Under the pieces are notes generated by a model, which ran no database searches, was not told the DNA's origin, and saw only the letters and a program-made list of their open reading frames with translations. 38,678 bases of DNA from Planctomycetota bacterium (GTDB taxonomy: Bacteria > Planctomycetota > Phycisphaerae > UBA1845), in contig JAJRSP010000073.1 in the NCBI GenBank assembly GCA_024278775.1, positions 1 through 38,678 on the forward strand, in the 5' to 3' direction. Position numbers and translations under genes: made by a program. This document shows positions 1-10,659 of this stretch, piece after piece (position 1 is the stretch's first letter; every line of letters starts with the position of its first letter).

Positions 1-84
1 ATCAAAGAGGGCGTGTCCAAAGAAGACGCTGACAAAATCAAGAGCGAGATCGAAGAAGCAGGCGGTGCCATTACGATTGAGTAG
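1..84 (+). CDS. rplL: Ribosomal protein L7/L12, C-terminal end (partial)
   Basis: The first 27 codons end at TAG (82-84). They encode the last helix and strand of the L7/L12 C-terminal domain, with the signature KEGVSKEDADKIK followed by EEAGGAITIE. L7/L12 forms the ribosomal stalk that recruits translation factors. The start lies outside the window. Finding it directly before rpoB matches the common rplJ-rplL-rpoB-rpoC order. The assignment rests on this short tail plus context; both agree. Confidence 0.9.
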   Translation: MKEGVSKEDADKIKSEIEEAGGAITIE

Positions 85-136
85 TGGGCGGTTGAGTAGC
101 GAATAATTGAGTAGTGAACGGGTGAGTCGTGGATCG
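77..136 (+). repeat. 15-bp tandem repeat, four units, starting at the rplL stop
   Basis: Units start at 77, 92, 107 and 122, exactly 15 bp apart. The first three begin TTGAGTAG and the fourth begins GTGAGTCG. The first unit includes the rplL stop codon. Because the period is a multiple of three, the TAG triplets at 82, 97 and 112 are all in the rplL frame. The 3' part of each unit has diverged. No spacer or protein reading supports a CRISPR or coding function. Confidence 0.8.
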
Positions 137-487
137 GCGTGTGGTCGGCCGGGCGAGTGGGGGACGGGCGTCTCCTGTGAGCGAGGCGACCTGGTAGGTT
201 CCGGTTGGGTTACGATTGATCGGCTGCGGGCCGGTTTGCGGCGCGGCTGCGTCCGAGCCTACGGTCGGTTATTGGGATTGAGGTAGTCCGTCAGGTTCAC
301 TAACGAATCATCTAAGTTTTCATGTCTGTCGCCAGGCGGGAACGACCGGGTCGGTGGGACCCCCGGTGCCTCGGAAGCCTTGGCGACTGATGGAGTGTCC
401 CTCCGACAAACAGGCGTACGAGATTCCCGGGCCGTGGCGGCTACGGTGGGTCGGTGCGCGGACCGCTTACCTGTGAGGGTTGGGTAG
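137..487 (+). other. rplL-rpoB spacer, no gene recognised
   Basis: This is the rest of a 403-bp gap between rplL and rpoB. I see no convincing coding frame. One possible hairpin lies at 346-366 (GGGTC paired with GACCC, extended by two pairs past a 2-nt bulge), with no T-tract after it. No good -35/-10 pair was found. Gaps of this size before rpoB often hold an attenuator or RNA-processing site, but nothing here proves that. The rpoB ribosome-binding site (GAGGG, 474-478) is at its end. Confidence 0.5.
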
Positions 488-3400
488 ATGACAGCTGTTC
501 TTCCCGTGCGCAATTATTCTCGCGTCGGCGATGCCTTGGAGGTGCCAAACCTCACGGGTGTGCAATCCACGGCATACGCGAGATTCCTCCAAGAGTCAGT
601 TCCGTCCGAAGAACGTGAGCCGCACGGTCTGGAGGCGTTGCTCTCCGAGATGTTCCCGATCGAGAGTTACGATGGGAACCTGGCGCTCCAATACATCAAC
701 TACGAGCTGGGCAAACCTCGCTACACGCCGGATGAATGCCGGGAACTCCGGTTGACATACGGCATGCCGTTTCGGGTGCGGTTGCGCCTGACTCGGAAGG
801 ACAGCGACGAAATCCAGGAGGATTTGATCTACCTGGGTGATATGCCGGTGATGATCGGCGGCGGTGAGTTCATTGTGAACGGGGCCGAACGTGTGATCGT
901 TTCTCAGCTTCACCGCTCTCCCGGTGTCGATTTCATCAAGGCCCAGGTGGAAGGTGACCGGGCGTTGTATTCGTGCCGCATCATTCCGGAGCGTGGCAGT
1001 TGGATCGAGATCGAAGTTACGAAAAAAGACGTGTTGGTCGTGCGAATCGACCAGTCGAGCAAGCTGCCGGCGACCACGTTCCTCCGGGCGATGGACGAGC
1101 ACTATTCGGCCGATGAAGCGATTGTTTCCGAGTTCTTCAAGACGAAGAATGTCAGGGTGTCGCAGCTTAAGCCGGAAATGTACGTGGTATCGACCATTGT
1201 GGATGAGGAGACGGAGGAGGTTCTGGTTCGTGCGGGCTGCCAGGTTGGTGATGCGGTGGAGCGGCTGCAGGACTCGTCCCTGAAGACGCTCGAAGTCATC
1301 AAGGATGTTTCCGACCCGCTGATCCTCAACACGTTGTCGGAGGATACGGCCCGGACGTATGAAGAGGCGCTACTCAAAATATACACGCGTTTGCGTCCGG
1401 GGAACCCGCCCGCGATCGACAAAGCCAAAAAACTGTTCGCCGAGAAGTTCTACGATGGAAACCGCTATCGCCTCGGTAAGGTCGGTCGGTTCCGTCTCAA
1501 CCGCAAGTTTGAGATCCCCGGTGACGGCGGCTCTATGGTGTTGACGGTGGAGGATGTGCTGCACTGCCTGAAATATGTGCTGAAACTTCGCAGTGCGGAG
1601 GCGGCCGTGGCGGTTGATGATATCGACCACCTGGGCAACCGGCGTTTGCGTACGCTGGACGAGCTCTGTGCCGATGAACTTCGCAAGGGTTTCTTGAAGT
1701 TGCGCCGCACGGTGCAGGAGCGCATGAGCCTGAAAGATCCCGAAACGATCAGCCGGGTGGCCGAGCTTATCAACAGCAAGTCAATCAGCTCTTCGATTGA
1801 GCTCTTTTTCGGTCGTGGTGAGCTTTCGCAGGTGGTTGATCAGACGAATCCGCTATCGCAGCTTACGCATGAGCGTCGGTTGTCGGCGTTAGGTCCGGGC
1901 GGTCTCAACCGTAAACGAGCGGGTTTTGAGGTTCGTGACGTTCACATCAGCCACTACGGGCGTATCTGTCCGATCGAAACGCCGGAAGGTACCAATATCG
2001 GCTTGATCGCGTCGTTGGCGATTTACAGTCAGGTGGACGATTACGGTTTTCTGATCACGCCCTATCGGAAAGTTCAATCGGGCGGAAAGATCGTGTCGCA
2101 CCGCTTCATGCGTGCCGACGAAGAAATGCGTGAGGTGCTCGGTCCGCCGGAGGTGGTGGTGCCGGGGGCCGATCGGATCTACGACGGGCCGGTGATTGTC
2201 CGGGCGCACGGCGATCTGCGCCGCATGGATTCGACGGAGGTCAGCTATGTGGATATCTCGCCGAAGCAGACGGTCGGCGTTTCGGCCGCGCTGATTCCGT
2301 TTCTTGAGCATGACGACGCCAACCGTGCGTTGATGGGTTCGAACATGCAGCGTCAGGCCGTGCCCCTGCTGATTACCGACCCACCGCTGGTGGGGACGGG
2401 TATGGAGCGGTCGGTGGCCCAGAGCAGCGGCATGGTGGTTCGGAGCCGTCGTACGGGCAAGGTTACGTACGTGGACGCGTCGCGGATTATCATCGACGAC
2501 ACGGACGAGTATGTGCTTCGCAAGTACCGGGGGCTGAACGAGCGTACCTGTATGAATCAAAAGCCGTTGGTTCGTATGGGGCAACGGGTGCGCAAGGGTG
2601 AGATTATCGCCGACGGTCCCGCGACGAAAAACGGTGAGCTTGCACTTGGTAAGAACCTTCTCGTCGCCTTCATGACATATGACGGCAATAACTTTGAAGA
2701 TGCCATCGTGTTGAGCAGCCGTTTGGTGACGACGGACGCACTGACGAGTATTCATATTGACTCTTACGATGTGGAATGTCGGGAGACCAAACTCGGCCGC
2801 GAGGAGTTCACGAACGATATCCCCAACGTATCTGAAAAAGCGCTGGCGAATTTGGATGAGACCGGGGTGGTTCGGATAGGTACTCGTGTTCGGCAGCGAG
2901 ATATCCTTGTGGGCAAGGTGAGTCCGAAGTCTAAGAGCGAGTTGAGCCCGGAAGAGAAATTGCTCCATGCGATCTTTGGGCGCGCGGGTGAGGACGTGAA
3001 AAATGATTCGCTCGAAATGCCCACCGGCGAGGAAGGCTTTGTCATCGGTGCGAAGCGGTTTAGTCGTCGTCTGCACATGAGTGACGAACAGCGGCAGACG
3101 CTCGCCGCGGAGATTGAGGCGTTCATTGCGAGTGAGAACGCCAAGGTCATCGCTTGTTTCAAGCAGATGTGTGATGAGATCGAGGGGGTGATGGAATCAC
3201 CCATGGTCGACCCGAACACGAGACAAAAGGTCGGTTATAGTAACCTGGACGAGGTCATTCTCGAACAGATCGATATCTTTGCCGAGCACGTGCGGGCTCG
3301 TGATCTCAAGTGGGTTCGACCGGCCTCGAAACGCGAAGAGGCGATGGTGATCGTGGATCGTTTCTGGCCACGTGTCGAGGAGATTCAGGAGGAGTGTGAT

Positions 3401-4261
3401 CGCAAAGCCGCACAGATGAAGCGTGGTGATGAGCTTGCCTCCGGCGTCTTGGAGATGGTCAAGGTGTACGTGGCAACGAAGCGGCCGATATCGGTGGGTG
3501 ACAAAATGGCCGGTCGTCACGGGAACAAGGGGGTTATTTCACGCATCGTTCCGGAAGAGGATATGCCGTTTTTGGATGATGGGACGCCGATTGATATCAT
3601 GCTCAATCCCCTTGGCGTTCCCTCCCGTATGAACATCGGTCAGATTCTGGAGACACACTTGGGCTGGTCTGCCAAGGTTTGTGGCTTCCAAGCGATTACG
3701 CCGGTTTTCGACGGTGCCAAAGAGGCCGATATTGATGCGGCGCTTGACGAGGCGAACCAGGTGGCCCGGTCTCGAGCCGAAGACGCGGCCGAAATCGCTT
3801 CGGCGGGGTATGAGGACAAACGCTTCGTTGAACTTCCTCGTGGCGGCAAGGTCCGCCTGCGCGATGGTCGTACGGGGGAATATTTGGACCAGCAGGTGAC
3901 CGTCGGCTACATCTATATGCTCAAACTGCACCACTTGGTGGACGACAAGATTCACGCGCGGGCGACTGGTCCGTACAGCTTGATTACCCAGCAGCCGCTC
4001 GGCGGAAAGGCCCGAACCGGCGGTCAGCGGTTCGGCGAGATGGAGGTCTGGGGCCTGGAAGCGTACGGCGCGGCCTATGTGCTGCAGGAATTGTTGACCG
4101 TGAAGAGTGACGACGTGGAGGGGCGGACGAAGATCTATGAAACCATGGTGAAGGGCAAGAACACGCTGGAGGCCGGTACACCGGTTTCGTTCGACGTGTT
4201 GTGCAACGAAATCCGTGGGTTGTGTCTGAACATCCAGTTGGAAAAGCGACAGATGGGATAG
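488..4261 (+). CDS. rpoB: DNA-directed RNA polymerase subunit beta
   Basis: RpoB, 1257 aa, forms one side of the RNA polymerase cleft and much of the active centre, together with beta'. The ATG at 488 has GAGGG 9 nt upstream and gives the usual short N-terminus before the 'NLTGVQ' segment. The rifampicin pocket region is around residues 446-475. Asp451, His461 and Ser466 match E. coli D516, H526 and S531, so the commonest resistance positions are wild type. However, two neighbouring residues are Val-Val in place of Phe-Met. The C-terminal part has the conserved [11 protein letters not shown] and [24 protein letters not shown] segment (here WGLEAYGA). Length and domain order are normal. It is followed 140 bp later by rpoC. 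Confidence 0.98.
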   Translation: MTAVLPVRNYSRVGDALEVPNLTGVQSTAYARFLQESVPSEEREPHGLEALLSEMFPIESYDGNLALQYINYELGKPRYTPDECRELRLTYGMPFRVRLRLTRKDSDEIQEDLIYLGDMPVMIGGGEFIVNGAERVIVSQLHRSPGVDFIKAQVEGDRALYSCRIIPERGSWIEIEVTKKDVLVVRIDQSSKLPATTFLRAMDEHYSADEAIVSEFFKTKNVRVSQLKPEMYVVSTIVDEETEEVLVRAGCQVGDAVERLQDSSLKTLEVIKDVSDPLILNTLSEDTARTYEEALLKIYTRLRPGNPPAIDKAKKLFAEKFYDGNRYRLGKVGRFRLNRKFEIPGDGGSMVLTVEDVLHCLKYVLKLRSAEAAVAVDDIDHLGNRRLRTLDELCADELRKGFLKLRRTVQERMSLKDPETISRVAELINSKSISSSIELFFGRGELSQVVDQTNPLSQLTHERRLSALGPGGLNRKRAGFEVRDVHISHYGRICPIETPEGTNIGLIASLAIYSQVDDYGFLITPYRKVQSGGKIVSHRFMRADEEMREVLGPPEVVVPGADRIYDGPVIVRAHGDLRRMDSTEVSYVDISPKQTVGVSAALIPFLEHDDANRALMGSNMQRQAVPLLITDPPLVGTGMERSVAQSSGMVVRSRRTGKVTYVDASRIIIDDTDEYVLRKYRGLNERTCMNQKPLVRMGQRVRKGEIIADGPATKNGELALGKNLLVAFMTYDGNNFEDAIVLSSRLVTTDALTSIHIDSYDVECRETKLGREEFTNDIPNVSEKALANLDETGVVRIGTRVRQRDILVGKVSPKSKSELSPEEKLLHAIFGRAGEDVKNDSLEMPTGEEGFVIGAKRFSRRLHMSDEQRQTLAAEIEAFIASENAKVIACFKQMCDEIEGVMESPMVDPNTRQKVGYSNLDEVILEQIDIFAEHVRARDLKWVRPASKREEAMVIVDRFWPRVEEIQEECDRKAAQMKRGDELASGVLEMVKVYVATKRPISVGDKMAGRHGNKGVISRIVPEEDMPFLDDGTPIDIMLNPLGVPSRMNIGQILETHLGWSAKVCGFQAITPVFDGAKEADIDAALDEANQVARSRAEDAAEIASAGYEDKRFVELPRGGKVRLRDGRTGEYLDQQVTVGYIYMLKLHHLVDDKIHARATGPYSLITQQPLGGKARTGGQRFGEMEVWGLEAYGAAYVLQELLTVKSDDVEGRTKIYETMVKGKNTLEAGTPVSFDVLCNEIRGLCLNIQLEKRQMG

Positions 4262-4401
4262 GGTTCGGCTGGGATGGTTCATGGGACTGCCGGTTGGGCT
4301 TCGGCTATCGGCACCCCGGGTTGGTGGTTTTTTGTGGTAAGTATGAGACGCGCTCCGGTGGGTGTGTTTTTCGAAATGATGATTGAGGGATAGACCGCAA
4401 G

Positions 4402-7400
4402 ATGCTCGACAACATCTATGATCGTGTGAACGACTACAGTCAGGTGGCGATTACGTTGGCTTCTCCCAACGATATCCGTAGCTGGTCGTTCGGTGAGGTC
4501 AAGAAACCCGAGACGATCAACTACCGGACCTATCGGCCCGAGAAGGATGGTCTTTTTTGCGAGCGGATCTTTGGTCCGGAGCGGGACTGGGAATGCGCCT
4601 GCGGAAAGTACAAAGGTACTAAGCACAAGGGCATCATCTGCGACCGGTGCGGGGTTAAAGTGACACACTCGCGGGTGCGTCGCAAGCGGATGGGGCACAT
4701 CAACCTGGCCGCGCCCGTGGTGCACATCTGGTTTTTTAAGGCGATGCCTTCTCGTCTGGGGGCGCTTCTCGACGTGAAGACCGCCGCGCTGGAGAAGGTG
4801 GTCTACTTTCAAGACTACATCGTGGTGGATCCCGGTGATACGCCGCTCAAAGAGGGGCAGCTTCTCACGGAAGAGGAGTATCGTTCGTCTCAGGAGCAGT
4901 TTGGTAGATCTTTTGTGGCCATGATGGGCGCTGAAGCGGTGCGTGAGTTGTTATCTCGTCAGGACCTGGAGGCGCTCTCCTCTGATCTGCGCGAAGAACT
5001 CGTCACCACAGGCAGCAAGCAGCGTGAAAAGGACTTGGCCAAGCGCCTGAAGATTGTCGAGGCACTGCGGCACTCTCCCAATGATCCCATGTGGATGGTC
5101 TTGGATGTCATCCCCGTGATTCCACCTGACCTTCGGCCGTTGGTACTCCTGGATAGCGGTAACTTTGCGACGAGCGATCTGAACGATCTATACCGGCGCA
5201 TCATCAACCGAAACAGTCGGCTCAAGAAGCTGGTTGATCTCAACGCGCCTGAGGTGATCATCCAAAATGAAAAACGCATGCTGCAACAGGCGGTAGATGC
5301 GCTTTTTGATAACGGGCGTTGCCGTCGTCCGGTGTTGGGGTCGAGCAACCGTCCGTTGAAATCCATGACGGATATGATCAAGGGCAAGCAGGGGCGTTTC
5401 CGCGAGAACCTGCTTGGCAAGCGCGTCGATTACTCGGCGCGGTCTGTGGTGGTCGTCGGCCCCAGCTTAAAGCTGCACCAGTGCGGTTTACCCAAGAAAA
5501 TAGCGCTGGAGCTGTTTCAGCCGTTCATCATCCGAAAGCTGAAGGATCGCGGGCTGGCCGACACGATCAAGTCGGCGAAGAAAATGCTGGAGCGCCGTGA
5601 CCAGGCGATCTGGGATATCCTGGAGGAGGTCATCTATCAGCATCCGGTGATGCTCAACCGCGCTCCCACATTGCACCGTATGGGCATTCAGGCGTTCGAG
5701 CCGGTGCTGGTGGAAGGTAACGCGATTAAGCTTCATCCGCTGGTGTGTCGCGGTTTTAACGCGGACTTCGACGGCGATCAGATGGCGGTTCACCTTCCGC
5801 TATCGATTGAGGCTCAAGTCGAAGCGCATGTGCTGATGATGTCTACTAATAACATTTTCAGCCCGGCCAACGGCAGCCCGATCATGTCGCCGACACAGGA
5901 CGTGGTGATGGGCGCGTTCTACCTGACGACGGGACATGTGACGCCGTCAGTGGAGCCCGAAAAACTACCCCGTTTTCGTGATGCGTTCGAGGCGATGATG
6001 GCTCACGACGAGAAGCGGATTGGCATGCATGATCCCATTATCGTGCGAATGAAGCGAGACACCATCGTCAAGGATTTGAAAGCCGGGGTGGAGGAGATGC
6101 CGGCCAATCGGTGTGTCCAGACCACCGTGGGGCGGTTGATTTTTGACGACATTCTTCCCGGCGAGATGCCGTTCTACAACTGCGCATTGTCCCAAAAGGG
6201 GTTGATGCAGGTCGTGGCGGATTGCCACGAATTGCTCGGTCGCGGGGCGACGATTGATCTGCTCGACAATATCAAAAATATCGGCTTCAAGTATAGCACG
6301 CTGGCGGGTCTTTCGATCGGCGTGACGGACATGCGCGTGCCGCAGGACAAGGAAGAGTTGATCGGTGTCGCGCAGAAACGCGTGGACGAAGTGGACCGGG
6401 CCTACGACGAGGACACGCTGACGCGGTTGGAGCGGTACAACCAGGTGATTGATATCTGGATTCACGCACGCGAGCAGGTGACGGCGTCGATGATGCGCGA
6501 GCTCAAGGAGGACTATCGACTCGATAATGGGGCGTATAGTCTGGCCGGAGAGACCGGTGCTTCTCCCTACCTGAATCCGATCTTCCTGATGACACAATCC
6601 GGTGCCCGTGGCAGCGTGGATCAGATCCGTCAGCTTGCGGGCATGCGAGCTCTGATGGCCAAGCCCTCGGGGGAGATCATTGAGACGCCGATCAAGGCGA
6701 ATTTTCGTGAGGGATTGTCCGTGCTGGAATACTTCAGCTCGACGCACGGTGCTCGTAAGGGCCTGGCCGACACGGCACTGAAGACGGCGGACTCCGGATA
6801 TCTGACGCGTAAACTCGCCGACGTCGCTCAGAATGTCATCATTAATGATTACGACTGCGGTACCATTCATGCGGTCACGAAGTCTGCGATTTACAAGGGC
6901 GAGGAGGTCGACATTCCGCTACGCGACGCGATCATCGGTCGAATCGCTCGTGACGATATTCGTAACCCGGTCACGGATAGTTTGATCGTGGCTGAGAACC
7001 AGTTGATCACGAAAGATGTCGCGGCCGGGATCGAAGAGCTTGGTTTGGACAAGATTCGCGTCCGGAGTCCCATGACGTGTGAGTGCGTTCGCGGTGTTTG
7101 TGCCTTGTGTTATGGGATGGATATGTCGACGGGGCGCCTCGTGGAAGCGGGCATGGCCGTGGGGATTATCGCGGCGCAGTCGATCGGCGAGCCGGGGACT
7201 CAATTGACGATGCGAACCTTCCACACGGGTGGTGTGGCGCAAAAGGCGGCCTCCGAGAGTGTGATCAAGGCGTCACAAAAGGGGTTCGTGCAGTATCACG
7301 AGTTGACTCCGGTTGAGGTTCCCCGACCGGATGGTTCGACTCAAATCGTCGCCCTGAAACGTAACGGCGAGGTTCGCGTGGTGGACGATAAGGGGCGAGA

Positions 7401-8811
7401 GTTGACCCACGATAAGGTGCCCTATGGTTCTATTCTTCATGTGAAGGACGGTGCCAAGGTCACCAAGGGTACGATGCTGTGCCAGTGGGATCCACACCTG
7501 ACGCCCATTCTTGCGGAAGTCGGTGGTGTCGTGCGTTTTCAGGATATCGCCGAGGGAGAGACGGTTCGTCTGGAGCAAGAGGGGGGCAGCGCCAAGTATG
7601 TCGTGGTGGAGCATAAGGGCGAAAAACACCCGCAGATTGTGATTGAGGACAAAGAGGGTAACGTTCTGGATTATCACTACCTTCCTGCTAAGGCTCGTAT
7701 TGAGGTGTCAGAGGGGCAAGTAGTGGTCCCGGGTATCGAGCTGGCGCGTCAGCCGAGAGCCATGGGCGGAACCCAGGACATCACCGGCGGTCTGCCACGT
7801 GTGACGGAGATTTTCGAGGCGCGGCGTCCCAAGGAGGCGTCGGTCATGGCCGAAATCTCCGGGGCTGTCGAGATTCGCCCGGACAAACGCCGGGGCAAGA
7901 TGACGATTGTGGTGCGTAGTGAGTCCGGTATGGAAAAAGAGCATCACGTTCCCCAGGATAAGCATTTGCTGGTTCACGCCGGCGATACCGTGGAGGCCGG
8001 TGAACCGTTGATCGACGGACCCATGATTCCCCACGATATCCTGCGTATCAAGGGCGAAGAATCGCTTCAGAACTATTTGCTGGCTGAGGTGCAAGCGGTC
8101 TATCGAAGCCAGAACGTGGGAATCAACGACAAGCATTTGGAAATTATTACCTCGCAGATGCTTCGCAAAGTGAAGATCGAGCAGCCGGGTGATTCCCGGT
8201 TTTTGCCCGGTGAGGTGATCGATAAGTTCGTGTTCCGGCAGGAGAACAATCGGCTCGCCAAGAGCGTGGCGATCTCCAATCCGGGTGACACGGACCTCGA
8301 AATCGGCGATGTGGTGACGAAATCGGAGCTCAACGACATTAATGCGGAGTCTGAGGCCAAGGGCGGCGAGCCTGCCAAGGGCAAAAAACCCAAGCCGGCA
8401 ACAGCCACCACCATGCTGTTGGGCATCACGAAGGCCAGTTTGTCCAGTGAGTCGTTCATCTCGTCGGCCTCGTTCCAAGAGACCACGAAGGTGCTGACGG
8501 AGGCCGCGCTGTGTGGTCAGGTCGACAGCTTGCGGGGTCTCAAGGAGAATGTCATACTAGGCCACCTGATCCCGGCGGGGTCCGGTTATCGTCCGTACCA
8601 GAAGTACTCGGTGAAGCACTTGGGTGAGCCGATACCGGTGCTCTCCGACTTGTCGTTGGAGGCGCCCGGTGGATTTGGCACGGGTGGAGTTGTCGAACCT
8701 GCGGAGACTTTCCAGAGCGGGCTGAGTTCCGCGGAGGTCGTCGTGGATGGTACGAGTGAGTTGCCTTCGGGCGAGGTCAATATCGGCGAGACGGCTGCGC
8801 AAGATGCGTAG
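4402..8811 (+). CDS. rpoC: DNA-directed RNA polymerase subunit beta'
   Basis: RpoC, 1469 aa, carries the catalytic Mg site: NADFDGD at residues 453-459 holds the three metal-binding Asp. The N-terminal zinc ribbon uses Cys65, Cys67, Cys80 and Cys83. The second zinc site includes the CXXXXCXXC-type cluster near 893-903 and the Cys in NDYDCGT. The trigger-loop region (RTFHTGG, about 938-944) is interrupted by a large SI3-type insert that resumes near [14 protein letters not shown] Lys/Pro/Ala-rich stretch precedes the [15 protein letters not shown] region. After the conserved GSGYRPY there is a loose tail of about 70 residues rich in Gly, Ser, Val and Glu. GAGGGA at 4385-4390 is the likely ribosome-binding site. 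It is probably co-transcribed with rpoB. Confidence 0.98.
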   Translation: MLDNIYDRVNDYSQVAITLASPNDIRSWSFGEVKKPETINYRTYRPEKDGLFCERIFGPERDWECACGKYKGTKHKGIICDRCGVKVTHSRVRRKRMGHINLAAPVVHIWFFKAMPSRLGALLDVKTAALEKVVYFQDYIVVDPGDTPLKEGQLLTEEEYRSSQEQFGRSFVAMMGAEAVRELLSRQDLEALSSDLREELVTTGSKQREKDLAKRLKIVEALRHSPNDPMWMVLDVIPVIPPDLRPLVLLDSGNFATSDLNDLYRRIINRNSRLKKLVDLNAPEVIIQNEKRMLQQAVDALFDNGRCRRPVLGSSNRPLKSMTDMIKGKQGRFRENLLGKRVDYSARSVVVVGPSLKLHQCGLPKKIALELFQPFIIRKLKDRGLADTIKSAKKMLERRDQAIWDILEEVIYQHPVMLNRAPTLHRMGIQAFEPVLVEGNAIKLHPLVCRGFNADFDGDQMAVHLPLSIEAQVEAHVLMMSTNNIFSPANGSPIMSPTQDVVMGAFYLTTGHVTPSVEPEKLPRFRDAFEAMMAHDEKRIGMHDPIIVRMKRDTIVKDLKAGVEEMPANRCVQTTVGRLIFDDILPGEMPFYNCALSQKGLMQVVADCHELLGRGATIDLLDNIKNIGFKYSTLAGLSIGVTDMRVPQDKEELIGVAQKRVDEVDRAYDEDTLTRLERYNQVIDIWIHAREQVTASMMRELKEDYRLDNGAYSLAGETGASPYLNPIFLMTQSGARGSVDQIRQLAGMRALMAKPSGEIIETPIKANFREGLSVLEYFSSTHGARKGLADTALKTADSGYLTRKLADVAQNVIINDYDCGTIHAVTKSAIYKGEEVDIPLRDAIIGRIARDDIRNPVTDSLIVAENQLITKDVAAGIEELGLDKIRVRSPMTCECVRGVCALCYGMDMSTGRLVEAGMAVGIIAAQSIGEPGTQLTMRTFHTGGVAQKAASESVIKASQKGFVQYHELTPVEVPRPDGSTQIVALKRNGEVRVVDDKGRELTHDKVPYGSILHVKDGAKVTKGTMLCQWDPHLTPILAEVGGVVRFQDIAEGETVRLEQEGGSAKYVVVEHKGEKHPQIVIEDKEGNVLDYHYLPAKARIEVSEGQVVVPGIELARQPRAMGGTQDITGGLPRVTEIFEARRPKEASVMAEISGAVEIRPDKRRGKMTIVVRSESGMEKEHHVPQDKHLLVHAGDTVEAGEPLIDGPMIPHDILRIKGEESLQNYLLAEVQAVYRSQNVGINDKHLEIITSQMLRKVKIEQPGDSRFLPGEVIDKFVFRQENNRLAKSVAISNPGDTDLEIGDVVTKSELNDINAESEAKGGEPAKGKKPKPATATTMLLGITKASLSSESFISSASFQETTKVLTEAALCGQVDSLRGLKENVILGHLIPAGSGYRPYQKYSVKHLGEPIPVLSDLSLEAPGGFGTGGVVEPAETFQSGLSSAEVVVDGTSELPSGEVNIGETAAQDA

Positions 8812-8879
8812 TGCAGGTTAGCGAGTTTCGAAACTGTGCCTTGTCTTATGAGCGGGGCCGTTAGGGATAGAGAGAATCG

Positions 8880-9269
8880 ATGCCAACGATCAACCAACTG
8901 GTGCGCCGAGGGCGTAAAAAAGTGATTAAGAAGTCGAAGGTTCGCGACTTGGACGAATGTCCGCAGCGGCGGGCGGTATGCCTTATCGTCAAGACGCAAA
9001 CACCGAAGAAGCCGAACTCCGCACTGCGGAAGGTGGCTCGTGTGCGTCTCACCAACGGCAAGGAAGTGAGTGCGTACATCCCGGGCGTCGATCACAACCT
9101 TCAGGAGCACTCGATTGTGCTCGTGCGTGGCGGTCGTGTTCGGGATCTTCCGGGCGTTCGATATCACGTCATCCGCGGCGCGCTGGATGCCTCCGGTGTG
9201 GAGGGTGACAAGGATGGACGCCCCCGTAATCGCAGTCGCAGCAAGTATGGCGTTAAGCGCAAGAAGTAG
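8880..9269 (+). CDS. rpsL: 30S ribosomal protein S12
   Basis: S12, 129 aa, sits at the decoding centre and monitors codon-anticodon pairing. The start [12 protein letters not shown] and the loop [11 protein letters not shown] (Lys43 kept) are canonical. In the second decoding loop, [13 protein letters not shown], residue 88 is Arg (codon CGG at 9141-9143) where most bacteria have Lys. Lys-to-Arg here is a known streptomycin-resistance change in other bacteria. The N-terminal linker also has an unusual [11 protein letters not shown] stretch. It lies 68 bp after rpoC. The next gene is bioY, not rpsG as in most genomes. Confidence 0.97.
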   Translation: MPTINQLVRRGRKKVIKKSKVRDLDECPQRRAVCLIVKTQTPKKPNSALRKVARVRLTNGKEVSAYIPGVDHNLQEHSIVLVRGGRVRDLPGVRYHVIRGALDASGVEGDKDGRPRNRSRSKYGVKRKK

Positions 9270-9287
9270 ATTGTCGAGGTGTGGTTG

Positions 9288-9902
9288 ATGCGGCGAAGTG
9301 ACCCTCTGATCGTAGCGTGTTCGGCGGAAGATCGGTATTCGCTCGCCGGGGTGGTTTCCTGGCCGGGCTTGGCCGGTGTGGGTGGCTGCGTGTTGCTCGT
9401 GGCGTTGGGTGCCCAGATACGGGTTCCCCTGCCGGGCACGGATGTGCCCCTGACGTTGCAGTCGTTGGCTGTGTTGCTGTGTGGGTTTTTTGCCGCACCA
9501 CGAGTGGTGGTCTCGGGAATGATGACGTACCTGGCCCTGGGGGCCGTTGGCGTACCGGTGTTGACCCCGGGTTCGGCTGGCGTGGTCGGCGGCACGGGCG
9601 GCTATATTGCCGGGTTTGTGCTTGGGGCCTGGTTGGTCTCTGTGCTGCGTGGCGGTCGGAATGCGGGTGTCGGTCGGCTGCTGCTGGCCGGGGCACTCGG
9701 CATGGTGGCGATTTTTGCCTGCGGTTTGTTGTGGCGGGTGGTGTTTTTCGGCGGGAGCCTCACGCTCGCGCTGATGACGGGGTTTGTCCCGTTTGCAGTG
9801 AAGGCTGCGGTGCAACTGGGGTTGGCCGTGGCGCTGGTGAAGGTCGTACGTGGTGGCCGTGGTACGCGGTCGGTCGACGGCGAGGTAGCGGATCAAAGTT
9901 GA
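9288..9902 (+). CDS. bioY: BioY family biotin transporter (ECF S component)
   Basis: A 204-aa hydrophobic protein with about six membrane segments. The BioY signature is clear: VPLTLQSLAVLLCG near residues 53-66, then MMTYLALGAVGVPV and GGTGGYIAGFVLG. BioY is the substrate-binding S component of energy-coupling-factor biotin importers in the cytoplasmic membrane. It can work with shared EcfA/EcfT units, or alone by some reports; no EcfA or EcfT gene is in this window. I chose ATG 9288 because GAGGTG (9276-9281) is 6 nt upstream; a GTG at 9279 is possible. It begins only 18 bp after rpsL and sits between rpsL and rpsG, so co-transcription with ribosomal genes is likely. No BirA site was recognised. 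Confidence 0.88.
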   Translation: MRRSDPLIVACSAEDRYSLAGVVSWPGLAGVGGCVLLVALGAQIRVPLPGTDVPLTLQSLAVLLCGFFAAPRVVVSGMMTYLALGAVGVPVLTPGSAGVVGGTGGYIAGFVLGAWLVSVLRGGRNAGVGRLLLAGALGMVAIFACGLLWRVVFFGGSLTLALMTGFVPFAVKAAVQLGLAVALVKVVRGGRGTRSVDGEVADQS

Positions 9903-10028
9903 AAACGGCTTCGAGGCGGGTGCCAGGCTCATCGTGCGAGTCGGTGCCGTCTGAGGGGCCATGAGTTGAGGCATGTCGCCGCTTTGGCGGTGAAGGCCGA
10001 CGAGGAATTCTTCGGAGAATGGTTGACG

Positions 10029-10505
10029 ATGGGTTACAAGCGCTGGACGAAATCTGCCGAGCAGTTGAAACCGGACGTGCGGTATAACAGCCTGACGGTG
10101 GCGAAGTTTATTAACTCGATCATGCTGGACGGCAAGAAGAGTACGGCGACCCGCGTGTTTTATGACGCAATGGATATCGTGCGGAAGCGCGTCAAGGATG
10201 TCGATCCGGGCGAGGTGTTTGAAACGGCCTTGGACAACTGTAAGCCGAACGTGGAAGTTCGTTCGAAGCGCGTTGGGGGAAGCACCTATCAGGTGCCGAT
10301 GCCCGTGAACCGTAAGCGTCAGCAGGCTTTGGCCATGCGTTGGATACGCGATGCAGTTCGCTCGAAGAAGGGGCGACCTTTGGCGCAGTCTCTTGCCCAG
10401 GAAGTTATGGACGCATACAAGGGCGAAGGGACGGCTGTCACTACGCGTGAGAACGTGCATCGTATGGCCGACGCGAACAAGGCGTTTGCGCACTTTGCGT
10501 GGTAA
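10029..10505 (+). CDS. rpsG: 30S ribosomal protein S7
   Basis: S7, 158 aa, nucleates assembly of the 30S head by binding 16S rRNA and contacts E-site tRNA. The conserved pieces are [34 protein letters not shown] and a C-terminal [18 protein letters not shown]. The frame is open from a TTG at 9966, but I chose ATG 10029 because the family starts close to this point and GGAG (about 10015-10018) is suitably placed. The 126-bp gap after bioY may include the regulatory region where S7 acts in other bacteria; I see no proof of that. A strong terminator follows. Confidence 0.96.
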   Translation: MGYKRWTKSAEQLKPDVRYNSLTVAKFINSIMLDGKKSTATRVFYDAMDIVRKRVKDVDPGEVFETALDNCKPNVEVRSKRVGGSTYQVPMPVNRKRQQALAMRWIRDAVRSKKGRPLAQSLAQEVMDAYKGEGTAVTTRENVHRMADANKAFAHFAW

Positions 10506-10530
10506 GCGCCAGGCCACGTTGTTATTTGTT

Positions 10531-10568
10531 CGAGCCCGCTCCTGACCACGAGCGGGCTCGTTTTCTTT
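10531..10568 (+). terminator. Rho-independent terminator after rpsG
   Basis: A perfect 11-bp GC-rich stem (10531-10541 with 10550-10560, CGAGCCCGCTC and its complement) has an 8-nt loop and is followed by TTTTCTTT (10561-10568). This is a textbook intrinsic terminator on the + strand. It separates rpsG from fusA, so EF-G must have its own promoter or depend on readthrough. The sequence from 10569 to 10659 shows no clear -35/-10 pair. Confidence 0.9.
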
Positions 10569-10659
10569 CGACGAAGTGTTACCATTGTCTCCGGTCCAAA
10601 TCCCGGGCCTCGGCGTGGGGCGGTCCGAGAGGTGGGGTGGGTGGTTGGGGAAGTTTGTT

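Noticed and set aside
77..136. Short direct repeats that could be read as a CRISPR array.
   Set aside because: Units are contiguous 15-bp tandem copies with no unique spacers; the 18-bp array at 15,952 has the same problem.
259..513. An 84-codon minus-strand frame in the rplL-rpoB spacer.
   Set aside because: Composition is low-complexity (Arg/Pro/Thr-rich), it overlaps the rpoB start and it has no ribosome-binding site that I can see.
1889..3076. A 395-codon minus-strand frame inside rpoB.
   Set aside because: Fully antisense to rpoB, His/Arg-rich, no recognisable protein.
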